Shown piece after piece: positions 1 through 5,875 of a stretch of DNA of 10,776 nucleotides. Below the pieces are notes generated by a model. The model saw nothing but the letters and a program-made list of their open reading frames with translations, did not search any database and was not told where the DNA came from. The stretch comes from Nanobdellati archaeon (lineage in GTDB: Archaea > EX4484-52 > JAADEF01). The stretch is from assembly GCA_015521505.1 (NCBI GenBank), contig WAOB01000008.1, forward strand, positions 1-10,776. The letters are read 5' to 3'. The position numbers and the translations under genes are program-made. The number at the start of each line of letters is the position of its first letter. Within the stretch, counting starts at the first letter, position 1.

Positions 1-177
1 TCCTGCTCCAATGACGGTATCGTAACCATCAGGAGCGGGAGATTATTCCTCATATCTCGTAAGGCCACTCATGTGGTAGCGGTCAATGTAGCTCCCAATG
101 AGCCACTGATAAACATGAGGTGGCTGAGGAAGAAGCCCGTGCACGTATCCAAAATCCTTAAAATCCCTAAAATTTAG
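1..177 (+). pseudogene. Possible decayed C-terminal tail of a TnpB-like protein (58 codons, left-truncated)
   Basis: The open frame beginning at base 1 runs 58 codons to a TAG at 175-177. Near its start it has the pattern SGRLFL followed by VVAVNVA. This loosely recalls the last strand of the TnpB zinc ribbon and the following (D)xVAxxN segment. The expected Cys-x-x-Cys pairs are missing, with only one Cys at codon 2, so if it is TnpB the ribbon is degenerate. The basic tail (codons about 38-58) is low in complexity. The frame also overlaps several strong hairpins, so it may be open by chance within an RNA gene. No start codon lies in the window. Weak call. Confidence 0.3.
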
Positions 178-186
178 TGCACGGGC
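135..186. repeat. Perfect 10-bp inverted repeat with 32-nt spacer
   Basis: GCCCGTGCAC at 135-144 is exactly complementary to GTGCACGGGC at 177-186. The spacer is AT-rich. The right arm begins on the last base of the TAG stop codon of the overlapping open frame, so the structure could act as an RNA stem, a transcript end, or part of a transposon terminus. Confidence 0.7.
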
Positions 187-309
187 AACCATCAATAATT
201 TACTCCCCAATGAAAGGGGGCTGATGTCAATGAAGCCTAAAAGACTAGTGAAAAATTTTTACCAGGCCTGAATCCCTATTTTCTTATGTAATTATGAAGA
301 TAAAATTGT

Positions 310-1467
310 TTATCCTTTTTCAAATATATGAATAACTGATGTTGAGCCACTTCCTCCTATATTATGAGTTAAACCATAATCCGCATCCACTTGATTATAA
401 GCTTTACCTCTCAACTGTAAAACAATTTCAACTGCCTGTGCTACACCTGTAGCTCCAACCGGATGTCCTTTAGCTTTCAAACCTCCACTTGGATTTATTG
501 GGATTTTACCACCAATCCACGTTTCACCTTCTTCTACTGCTTTACCACCTTTACCTATTTGAACAAAACCTAATGCTTCAATTGCAAGAATTTCTCCTAT
601 TGTAAATGCATCGTGAACCTCAGCTACTTGTATGTCTTTTGGTTCTAGTCTTGCCATCTTGTAAGCTTGTTTAGCAGCATATAATGTTGCTTCTTGAATA
701 ACTAAACTTCTTCTGTCAGATAGATTTATACTTGAAGATGCTTGAGCTGAAGCAATTATATATACTGGACTATCCGTATATTCCTTAGCAATTTCCTCAT
801 CCGCTAATATTATACATGCTGCTCCATCACTTATTGGTGAACAATCCAATAATCTTAAAGGATCAGCAACTAATGGTGATCGTAGAACATCTTCAACAGT
901 TATTTCTTTTCTAAATTGAGCTAAAGGATTTTTTGTTGCATGTTTATGATTCTTAACAGCAACCAATGCTAATTGCTCTCTTGTTGTTCCAAACTCATAC
1001 ATATGTCTTCTTGCTATTAATGCATATAGTCCAGGAAACGTCAACCCTATAAATGCTTCCCATTCCTGGTCAGCTGCTGTTGCTAAGATTTCTGTTGTTT
1101 TTTCAGTAACAACATCGGTCATTTTTTCAACACCAGCAACAGCAACGATTTTATGCATTCCAGATAATATTGCCATAACTCCTTGTCTTAATGCAACACC
1201 TCCAGATGCGCAAGCATTTTCAACTCTAACTGCTGGTATTGGAGTTAAACCTGCATGATCAACTATAAGACTAGCTATATGTTCTTGATCAATGAATCTA
1301 CCTGCAGACATATTTCCTATATACAACGCCTCTATATCCTTCCCTTCTATTCCAGCATCTTCTATTGCTTTAATACCAGCTTCTAAGAAGAGGTCACTAA
1401 AGCTTTTATCCCATAATTCTCCGAATTTTGTTATACCAACTCCTAGTACTGCAACTCTTTTTTTCAC
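310..1467 (-). CDS. Acetoacetyl-CoA thiolase, archaeal mevalonate-pathway type
   Basis: This cytosolic enzyme condenses two acetyl-CoA into acetoacetyl-CoA, feeding HMG-CoA synthase. Numbering from the GTG at 1467 (385 aa): nucleophilic Cys86 in ENACASGG, His285 in EVHDAF, the GHPVGATG box with His335, and HNIGGSGS near the C-terminus. The HNxGG ending, in place of the CxG box of bacterial thiolases, is typical of the archaeal/SCP2-like thiolases. A longer reading from GTG 1476 exists. The GAGGTG ribosome binding site at 1479-1474 sits six bases before GTG 1467 and overlaps the upstream start, so 1467 is preferred; it also gives the family-like N-terminus [11 protein letters not shown]. It begins two bases after the HMG-CoA synthase stop, so the two are co-translated. 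The usual DUF35 partner gene does not follow it. Confidence 0.93.
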   Translation of the reverse strand: MKKRVAVLGVGITKFGELWDKSFSDLFLEAGIKAIEDAGIEGKDIEALYIGNMSAGRFIDQEHIASLIVDHAGLTPIPAVRVENACASGGVALRQGVMAILSGMHKIVAVAGVEKMTDVVTEKTTEILATAADQEWEAFIGLTFPGLYALIARRHMYEFGTTREQLALVAVKNHKHATKNPLAQFRKEITVEDVLRSPLVADPLRLLDCSPISDGAACIILADEEIAKEYTDSPVYIIASAQASSSINLSDRRSLVIQEATLYAAKQAYKMARLEPKDIQVAEVHDAFTIGEILAIEALGFVQIGKGGKAVEEGETWIGGKIPINPSGGLKAKGHPVGATGVAQAVEIVLQLRGKAYNQVDADYGLTHNIGGSGSTSVIHIFEKG

Positions 1468-1469
1468 AT

Positions 1470-2507
1470 TTACCACCTCAACTTATTTCTAAACTTTGCA
1501 TATATCGAATAATCTATATATCTTTTATTGTTTATGTAAAAATCAACAGTTCTATTGTTATTTCTTTTCTTTGTTATACAATCTTTGACAACAAAACTAA
1601 ACGCATCACTTCCAGCTCCAGATCCATATGAAACGAGTAAAATCCTTTCTCCTGGATTTGCTTTATCCAATACTCTACAGAAACCTATTAGACTTGATGC
1701 CGAGTACGTATTACCAATCTTATCTACTACGAATCCATGCTTAAGCTGTTCTTTATTAAAACCAAGCATCTTTGCTACTCTTATTGGAAATTTTCCGTTG
1801 GGTTGATGAAAGACTACATGATTAAAGTCCTTTGGCTTTAAGTTAAGTTTTTCCATCAAACCTTTAGCAGCGTTGTATATATGTTTAAAATATGCAGGCT
1901 CTCCTGTAAATCTACCTCCATGTTTTGGATAATCTTGCTTTGCTCTTCTCCAAAAATCTGGAGTATCTGTTGTATATGAAAATGTTCCTTCCAATTCTGC
2001 AATAACCTCATTTCTTCCTATAATAAAAGCAGCTGCTCCACTTGCAGCTGTATATTCTAAAGGATCTCCAGGTGATGATTGAGCAGTATCACTACCTACT
2101 GCTAAACCGTATTTTATCATATTGGATTTAACTAAACCAAAACATATTTGCATTGCAGCAGTTCCTGCTTTGCATGCGAATTCTAAATCAACTAGCATAA
2201 CATCTGGCGTAGCTCCAATAGCTTCTGCAACTATAGTTCCACTTGGTTTAACTGCATATGGATGAGATTCCGATCCTATAAATATTGCTTGAATATCTTT
2301 TGGATTAATTTTTGCCATTTTTAACGCGTTTCTACTTGCTTCTACTGCTAATGTAACAACATCCTCATCAAGAGATGCGACAGCTTTTTCTGATATTAAT
2401 AAACTAGATCGTATTTTGACAGAATCTTGCCCCCATATTCTAGCGATTTCTTCAACTTTAATTCTATAGAGAGGAATATAGACACCATATGCAACTATAC
2501 CAACCAT
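1470..2507 (-). CDS. Hydroxymethylglutaryl-CoA synthase, archaeal type
   Basis: It condenses acetoacetyl-CoA with acetyl-CoA to HMG-CoA, the second step of the mevalonate route to isoprenoid lipids. Numbering from ATG 2507 (345 aa, normal for archaeal members): catalytic Glu80 in GSESHPYAV, acyl-accepting Cys112 in [12 protein letters not shown], and His234 in [11 protein letters not shown], all three present. The C-terminal [14 protein letters not shown] matches the conserved archaeal tail. A GTG at 2516 would add three residues. The AGGTG site at 2518-2514 is six bases before ATG 2507, and [12 protein letters not shown] is the usual N-terminus, so ATG is chosen. The start overlaps the stop of the upstream regulator as TAATG, and thiolase follows after two bases. 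It acts in a complex with thiolase in characterised archaea. Confidence 0.95.
   Translation of the reverse strand: MVGIVAYGVYIPLYRIKVEEIARIWGQDSVKIRSSLLISEKAVASLDEDVVTLAVEASRNALKMAKINPKDIQAIFIGSESHPYAVKPSGTIVAEAIGATPDVMLVDLEFACKAGTAAMQICFGLVKSNMIKYGLAVGSDTAQSSPGDPLEYTAASGAAAFIIGRNEVIAELEGTFSYTTDTPDFWRRAKQDYPKHGGRFTGEPAYFKHIYNAAKGLMEKLNLKPKDFNHVVFHQPNGKFPIRVAKMLGFNKEQLKHGFVVDKIGNTYSASSLIGFCRVLDKANPGERILLVSYGSGAGSDAFSFVVKDCITKKRNNNRTVDFYINNKRYIDYSIYAKFRNKLRW
1474..1479 (-). promoter_or_regulatory. Ribosome binding site GAGGTG that decides the thiolase start
   Basis: On the minus strand GAGGTG is complementary to the archaeal 16S rRNA 3' end and lies six bases upstream of GTG 1467. It contains the alternative GTG at 1476, which therefore cannot be the start served by this site. 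It lies inside the last codons of HMG-CoA synthase. Confidence 0.75.
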
Positions 2508-3223
2508 TATAGACACCTTAATTTTTCTTTAAGTTTATTCACATCATCACACTTAGCAACAGAAATTGCATCAATTTTAGCAAGTTCGATTCCAAATTCA
2601 TCAATATTACCGCATATAACAATTAAAGAAGGTTTTATAGGAGAAATGCGTACAGCAATAAAAGGACTGCGACCAAACTTAACGTTTGTAAAAATTAGAG
2701 CTCTATCAGAAGTTAAACCAAATATTTTTAAGAAATCTTCATAACTATATTCTTTTATAACTTTTAAACTATCTAATAGAGTATATCCATATATCTTTCT
2801 ATCATTTCCTTTTAATATTAATTCTAATTCCAGTTTTTTACAGAAATCTTCTATATCATAAGGAAATGCAAACTCTTTAATCTCGATGAAATCTTTTCTC
2901 TTTATAGTTTTTACGTTAAGATATTTTTTCAGTACTCTAAAATTATTTTTTTTATCAAGTTTTATTAACGCATTTACGAACCTTTTGATAAACATTGCTC
3001 CAGGATTTTTTCGTCTACATCTTTCATAATCGGATAGAACACTTGGGGATACCTTTAAAAGCTTTGATAATTCAAGTTTAGAAACGTTAAAGATCTCACG
3101 CCATTTTTTCAAGGTTAAACATGGATTTTCAGAGAGAACAATTTCACCGGCAATTCTCTCTTTAAACTCCTTAATAATATCGTCTATGTTATCACTTTCC
3201 AATGTCTGCATATAAAAATTCAT
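2507..3223 (-). CDS. HTH transcriptional regulator, COG1709-like, coupled to HMG-CoA synthase
   Basis: A protein of about 238 aa. Residues 37-72 form an XRE/Cro-type helix-turn-helix ([19 protein letters not shown], then [12 protein letters not shown]), followed by a basic stretch to about 115 and an alpha/beta C-terminal domain (about 115-238) without recognisable catalytic motifs. The architecture fits the archaeal COG1709 family of predicted regulators, whose ligand is unknown to me. Its TAA overlaps the ATG of HMG-CoA synthase by one base, suggesting it controls, or reports on, mevalonate-pathway supply; that is inference. The start is uncertain: TTG 3226, ATG 3223 and ATG 3211 are all in frame with no clear ribosome binding site. 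TTTAAA at 3241-3236 lies about 27 bases before ATG 3211, which would suit a leaderless transcript beginning there. Confidence 0.8.
   Translation of the reverse strand: MNFYMQTLESDNIDDIIKEFKERIAGEIVLSENPCLTLKKWREIFNVSKLELSKLLKVSPSVLSDYERCRRKNPGAMFIKRFVNALIKLDKKNNFRVLKKYLNVKTIKRKDFIEIKEFAFPYDIEDFCKKLELELILKGNDRKIYGYTLLDSLKVIKEYSYEDFLKIFGLTSDRALIFTNVKFGRSPFIAVRISPIKPSLIVICGNIDEFGIELAKIDAISVAKCDDVNKLKEKLRCL
2514..2518 (-). promoter_or_regulatory. Ribosome binding site AGGTG for HMG-CoA synthase
   Basis: AGGTG on the minus strand lies six bases before ATG 2507, the same spacing as at the following thiolase gene. It sits within the last codons of the regulator gene, so translation of the two genes is probably coupled. 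Confidence 0.7.
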
Positions 3224-3267
3224 CAATTTTTAAAATTTAAATCGACAAAAATCTAAATCAGTAATGG

Positions 3268-4956
3268 TTATATATTAAGATCTATATAATCTTTTAAACA
3301 TTTACCTGGAGGAACCATTGGTAAAATGTTATACTCAGGATCTATAATGAAGTCAATTACAACCGGTTTTTTTTCTTTAAAAGCTTCTATAAACGCTTCT
3401 TTTATCTCACTCGGTCTTTCTACTCTAATACCTTTAGCTCCAAAACCTTCTGCAATTTTAACGAAATCCGTTGTTTTCCCAAGATATACAGCTGAATATC
3501 TTCTGTTATAAAATAATTCCTGCCATTGTCTTACCATTCCTAGATAATTGTTATTCATAATAGCTACTATTACATTGATACCATATTCAACACACGTTGC
3601 TAATTGTTGCATCGTCATTAAGAAACTACCATCTCCAGCAATATCTATTACATTCACATCCGGTTTTGCAACTTTAGCTCCTATTGCTGCAGGAAAACCG
3701 AAACCCATTGTTCCTAGACCACCACTCGTTATAAAAGTTCTAGGCTTCCTTCTGGTAATAAAGTGTGCTGCAATCATTTGACATTGTCCTACTTCTGTTG
3801 TTATTATATCATCATCACTAATTACTTCTTGAAGTTCTTTCATGATTCTTGGTGGTTTTAATGGTATATCATCATAATCCATTTTTACAGGATATTCCTT
3901 TTTCAATTCCTGAACTCTCTTATACCATTCGGTGTTCTCTTTTTTTCTATATTGTTTAAGAATATCTATTAAAATCCTTAAAGATTTTTTAGCATCTCCA
4001 ATGATTCCCAGATAAGGCTCTACGTTCTTTCCAATTTCTGATGCATCGATATCTATATGAATTATCTTAGCTTGAGGTGCAAAACATTGAATGTTTCCTG
4101 TACTTCTATCTGAAAATCTAGTACCTATAGCTATTAGAAGATCACATTCATATGTTATATGATTTGCTGCTTTTCTGCCATGCATCCCTATCATTCCTAA
4201 AGATAATGGATGATCCTCTGGAAATGCTCCTTTTCCCATTAATGTTGTAACTACAGGTATTAACATCATTTCCGACAATTTTAAAACTTCATTGGATGCG
4301 TTAGATAAGATGACCCCTCCTCCTATAAGAAGTAATGGTCTCTCAGCATTAACTATAAGCTTTGCTGCTTCTTTCAGTTTTTCTAGACTTGGTTCTGGTA
4401 TTTTTTTCAAACCTCGTATTTTTATATCTTCTGGAAATTCTACTTCCGCATCCTTCTCCTGAACATCTTTTGGAATATCTATAAGAACAGGGCCTGGTCT
4501 TCCATGGGTTGCAATTTTAAACGCCATCTTAATTATTTTAGGTATGTCTTTCGTATCCCTTATTTGGAAGTTATACTTTGTTATAGGCATGGTTATTCCA
4601 ACAATATCCGTTTCTTGAAATGCATCCCTTCCTATCATAAGTGTTGGAACTTGTCCGGTTAGTGCAATTATTGGAATTGAATCCATGTAAGCATTAGCTA
4701 TACCTGTTGTTAAATTGGAAGCACCAGGGCCAGAAGTTGCAGCACATACACCAACTTTACCAGAAGCTCTAGCATATCCATCAGCTGCATGAGCAGCACC
4801 TTGCTCATGTCTCATTAGTATGTGTTTAATATCTGAATCGTATAAGGAATCATAAAACGGTAACATTGCACCACCGGGAATTCCAAAGATTACTTCCACT
4901 TTTTCTCTTCTTAAAGCTTCAACTAGAATTTCTGAACCTTTCATATTATTTTTCAT
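3268..4956 (-). CDS. ilvB: Acetolactate synthase, large catalytic subunit
   Basis: A ThDP-dependent cytosolic enzyme that makes 2-acetolactate or acetohydroxybutyrate, the first common step of valine, leucine and isoleucine synthesis. The 562 aa are full length: N-terminal ThDP-PYR domain with catalytic Glu51 (RHEQGAAHAADGYAR), central domain (about 190-330) with the FAD-type GTRFSDRSTGN motif at 278-288, and C-terminal ThDP-PP domain with the GDGSF...NNN metal/diphosphate motif (441-470). MVRQWQE with Trp478 is the signature of anabolic acetohydroxyacid synthase; with the FAD motif it argues against the catabolic enzyme or another ThDP carboligase. No regulatory subunit (ilvN) lies on either side. 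It is 51 bases after the methyltransferase gene and about 44 before the regulator. ATG 4944 (fifth residue) is an alternative start; there is no clear ribosome binding site. Confidence 0.95.
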   Translation of the reverse strand: MKNNMKGSEILVEALRREKVEVIFGIPGGAMLPFYDSLYDSDIKHILMRHEQGAAHAADGYARASGKVGVCAATSGPGASNLTTGIANAYMDSIPIIALTGQVPTLMIGRDAFQETDIVGITMPITKYNFQIRDTKDIPKIIKMAFKIATHGRPGPVLIDIPKDVQEKDAEVEFPEDIKIRGLKKIPEPSLEKLKEAAKLIVNAERPLLLIGGGVILSNASNEVLKLSEMMLIPVVTTLMGKGAFPEDHPLSLGMIGMHGRKAANHITYECDLLIAIGTRFSDRSTGNIQCFAPQAKIIHIDIDASEIGKNVEPYLGIIGDAKKSLRILIDILKQYRKKENTEWYKRVQELKKEYPVKMDYDDIPLKPPRIMKELQEVISDDDIITTEVGQCQMIAAHFITRRKPRTFITSGGLGTMGFGFPAAIGAKVAKPDVNVIDIAGDGSFLMTMQQLATCVEYGINVIVAIMNNNYLGMVRQWQELFYNRRYSAVYLGKTTDFVKIAEGFGAKGIRVERPSEIKEAFIEAFKEKKPVVIDFIIDPEYNILPMVPPGKCLKDYIDLNI

Positions 4957-5007
4957 AAATTTATAATTTTAACAATACCTTTATTATGTTCTTTTTAAAA
5001 AATTATT

Positions 5008-5586
5008 TTAGAATTCATTTCGTTCGTATTTCTTAAGTAGATAATTGATTAATCCAGGAGTTATTATGGGTTTTCCTTGAAATACTACATAACCGTAAGG
5101 TAATACTATACTTTCTATCTCGTTTATCTTAATCTCAACTTCATTTGATATTTGAATCTCATCCAAGTTAAGACCCATATAGATAAGCTTAGCAACTAAA
5201 GCTGCGGTATCTATAGTTAATTGAACCTTACCAAGATTTCTTACAATTGCTTTTTTCGTTTTTTTAGTTATATACTCTCTCGTTTTACCAGTAATTACTC
5301 TGTCACCTAATATTCCTCCTATTATTATATAATCTCTTCCTATAAAATCATCTCTACATAGTTTCTTTTCAGCTAAAGGATCTAAAACAATAGCTTTGCT
5401 ATCATCAATAATTTCAATAAAACTCTCTCTATAAACTTTTCCTAAATTTCTTAATCGAATAAACATATCATTGTCTTTAACATTGGTAAAAACAATATTA
5501 TCTTTCCAAATTTCTGCTGCATGTTTATATTCAAGATATAACCATTCCCAAAGTTTTCTTTCACAATTTTCAATAATTAACTTCAT
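5008..5586 (-). CDS. SPOUT-fold methyltransferase, Sfm1-like (PF04252 family)
   Basis: A 192-aa SAM-dependent methyltransferase of the family typified by yeast Sfm1, a SPOUT enzyme that methylates an arginine of ribosomal protein Rps3. From memory of the yeast protein, matching blocks are the N-terminus (KLIIENCE...EWLYLEY, 2-20), LDPLAEKKL (68-76), IGGILGD followed by TREY (89-104), and RNLGKVQLTIDTA (116-128). The GGILGD and LGKVQLTIDTA segments correspond to the knotted SAM-binding region of SPOUT enzymes. The substrate in archaea is unknown; ribosomal protein or RNA are both possible, and the family was first annotated as RNA methyltransferase. ATG 5586 has no ribosome binding site. It heads the leftward gene block and is divergent from the SulP gene. 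Confidence 0.82.
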   Translation of the reverse strand: MKLIIENCERKLWEWLYLEYKHAAEIWKDNIVFTNVKDNDMFIRLRNLGKVYRESFIEIIDDSKAIVLDPLAEKKLCRDDFIGRDYIIIGGILGDRVITGKTREYITKKTKKAIVRNLGKVQLTIDTAALVAKLIYMGLNLDEIQISNEVEIKINEIESIVLPYGYVVFQGKPIITPGLINYLLKKYERNEF

Positions 5587-5875
5587 AACATTAATCTAAT
5601 TTTTTCTCACCAATCTAAATAATTGATTCTTTGACTTTCTTCTCGCAAACGAGTGACAAGGGTTCGTTTTACGGGAAAGGCCTTCTGAAAAAAGAGGACA
5701 AAATTGGAGAATTCCTTAAGGTAGCTTAAGTAATTTTCTGTAATATTCAGTACTTCAAGGAGATAATGGGAAAGTTTCATATTCTATTACGTTATAACTA
5801 ACATTTAGAATTTATACTTTATAATATTTTTAATATTAAAATTTTGTCTTTTATCCTTAAATTATAAAAATAATC
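5587..5875. other. Divergent intergenic region with hairpin and palindromes
   Basis: This 289-nt gap separates the methyltransferase (leftward) from the SulP gene (rightward) and should hold both promoters. The right part (about 5780-5875) is nearly all A/T, so several TATA-like boxes are possible, for example TTTATACTTTATAA at 5811-5824, and none can be singled out. The middle (5640-5730) is less AT-rich. It holds a hairpin (AAACGA 5647-5652 with TCGTTT 5664-5669), the palindromes AAGGCCTT (5677-5684) and CCTTAAGG (5714-5721), and a repeated CTTAAG at 5715 and 5725. No RNA gene is recognised. Confidence 0.5.
5631..5729 (+). pseudogene. Possible gene remnant or very small ORF (32 codons), unknown
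   Basis: A frame from TTG 5631 to TAA 5729 reads as plausible soluble protein, with GSFYGKGLLKKEDK followed by IGEFLKVA at its end. It uses codons (TTC, GAC, AAG, GGC, CTG, TCG) that are rarer in the neighbouring genes. It has no ATG and no ribosome binding site, so it is more likely the leftover C-terminus of a lost gene than a working one. It could also be open by chance. I do not recognise the family. Confidence 0.25.

Larger units (their letters stand above)
1..230 (+). ncRNA. Structured RNA candidate (omega-RNA-like series of stem-loops)
   Basis: Hairpins I could pair by eye: 1-9 with 32-40 (nine pairs, one G-U), continuing after a two-base bulge as 12-18 with 25-31 (one mismatch) around a six-base loop; 65-68 with 73-76; 101-106 with 120-125; a perfect ten-base inverted repeat 135-144 with 177-186; and 205-208 with 216-219. 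In an AT-rich genome such a G+C-rich, folded island usually marks a stable RNA. If the region is a TnpB element end, this would be the omega RNA scaffold and the bases after 230 would be its guide. Strand is assumed from the orientation of the putative tnpB tail. Confidence 0.35.
1..240 (+). mobile_element. Putative right end of an IS200/IS605-type (TnpB) element, cut by the window edge
   Basis: This stretch is clearly richer in G+C than the AT-rich genes around it and is dense in stem-loops. An open frame runs in from the window edge and stops at 175-177. It is followed by a hairpin with stem 205-208/216-219 and then TCAA at 227-230. A subterminal hairpin followed by TCAA is how the right end of IS608-like elements is built, and in this family the 3' end of tnpB overlaps a structured guide RNA. 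No TnpA or catalytic part of TnpB is visible because the window starts too late. The true right boundary is unproven; 230/231 is my best guess. Alternative: an unrelated structured non-coding RNA locus. Confidence 0.4.

Noticed and set aside
1..240. tRNA, rRNA, SRP RNA or RNase P RNA as an explanation of the structured island
   Set aside because: I could not find a T-loop motif, a tRNA cloverleaf, the conserved RNase P cores or the SRP hinge and GNAR tetraloop features on either strand. A formal covariance search is still needed.
264..308. A short minus-strand frame reading out of the thiolase 3' end as the start of a truncated DUF35 gene
   Set aside because: Only about 15 codons from a TTG, with none of the expected DUF35 N-terminal or zinc-ribbon residues.
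1292..2744. Plus-strand open frames opposite thiolase, HMG-CoA synthase and the regulator
   Set aside because: They overlap conserved coding sequence and show no domain or start signal.
5651..5690. A C/D-box small RNA (GTGACAA ... CTGA) in the divergent intergenic region
   Set aside because: The box C match is poor, and no D'/C' boxes or closing stem are present.
5766..5801. An 11-codon ATG frame preceded by AAGGAGAT, as a leader peptide for the SulP gene
   Set aside because: The ribosome binding site is too close to the ATG, the peptide has no regulatory amino acid run, and it ends about 75 bases before the SulP start. It may be chance.
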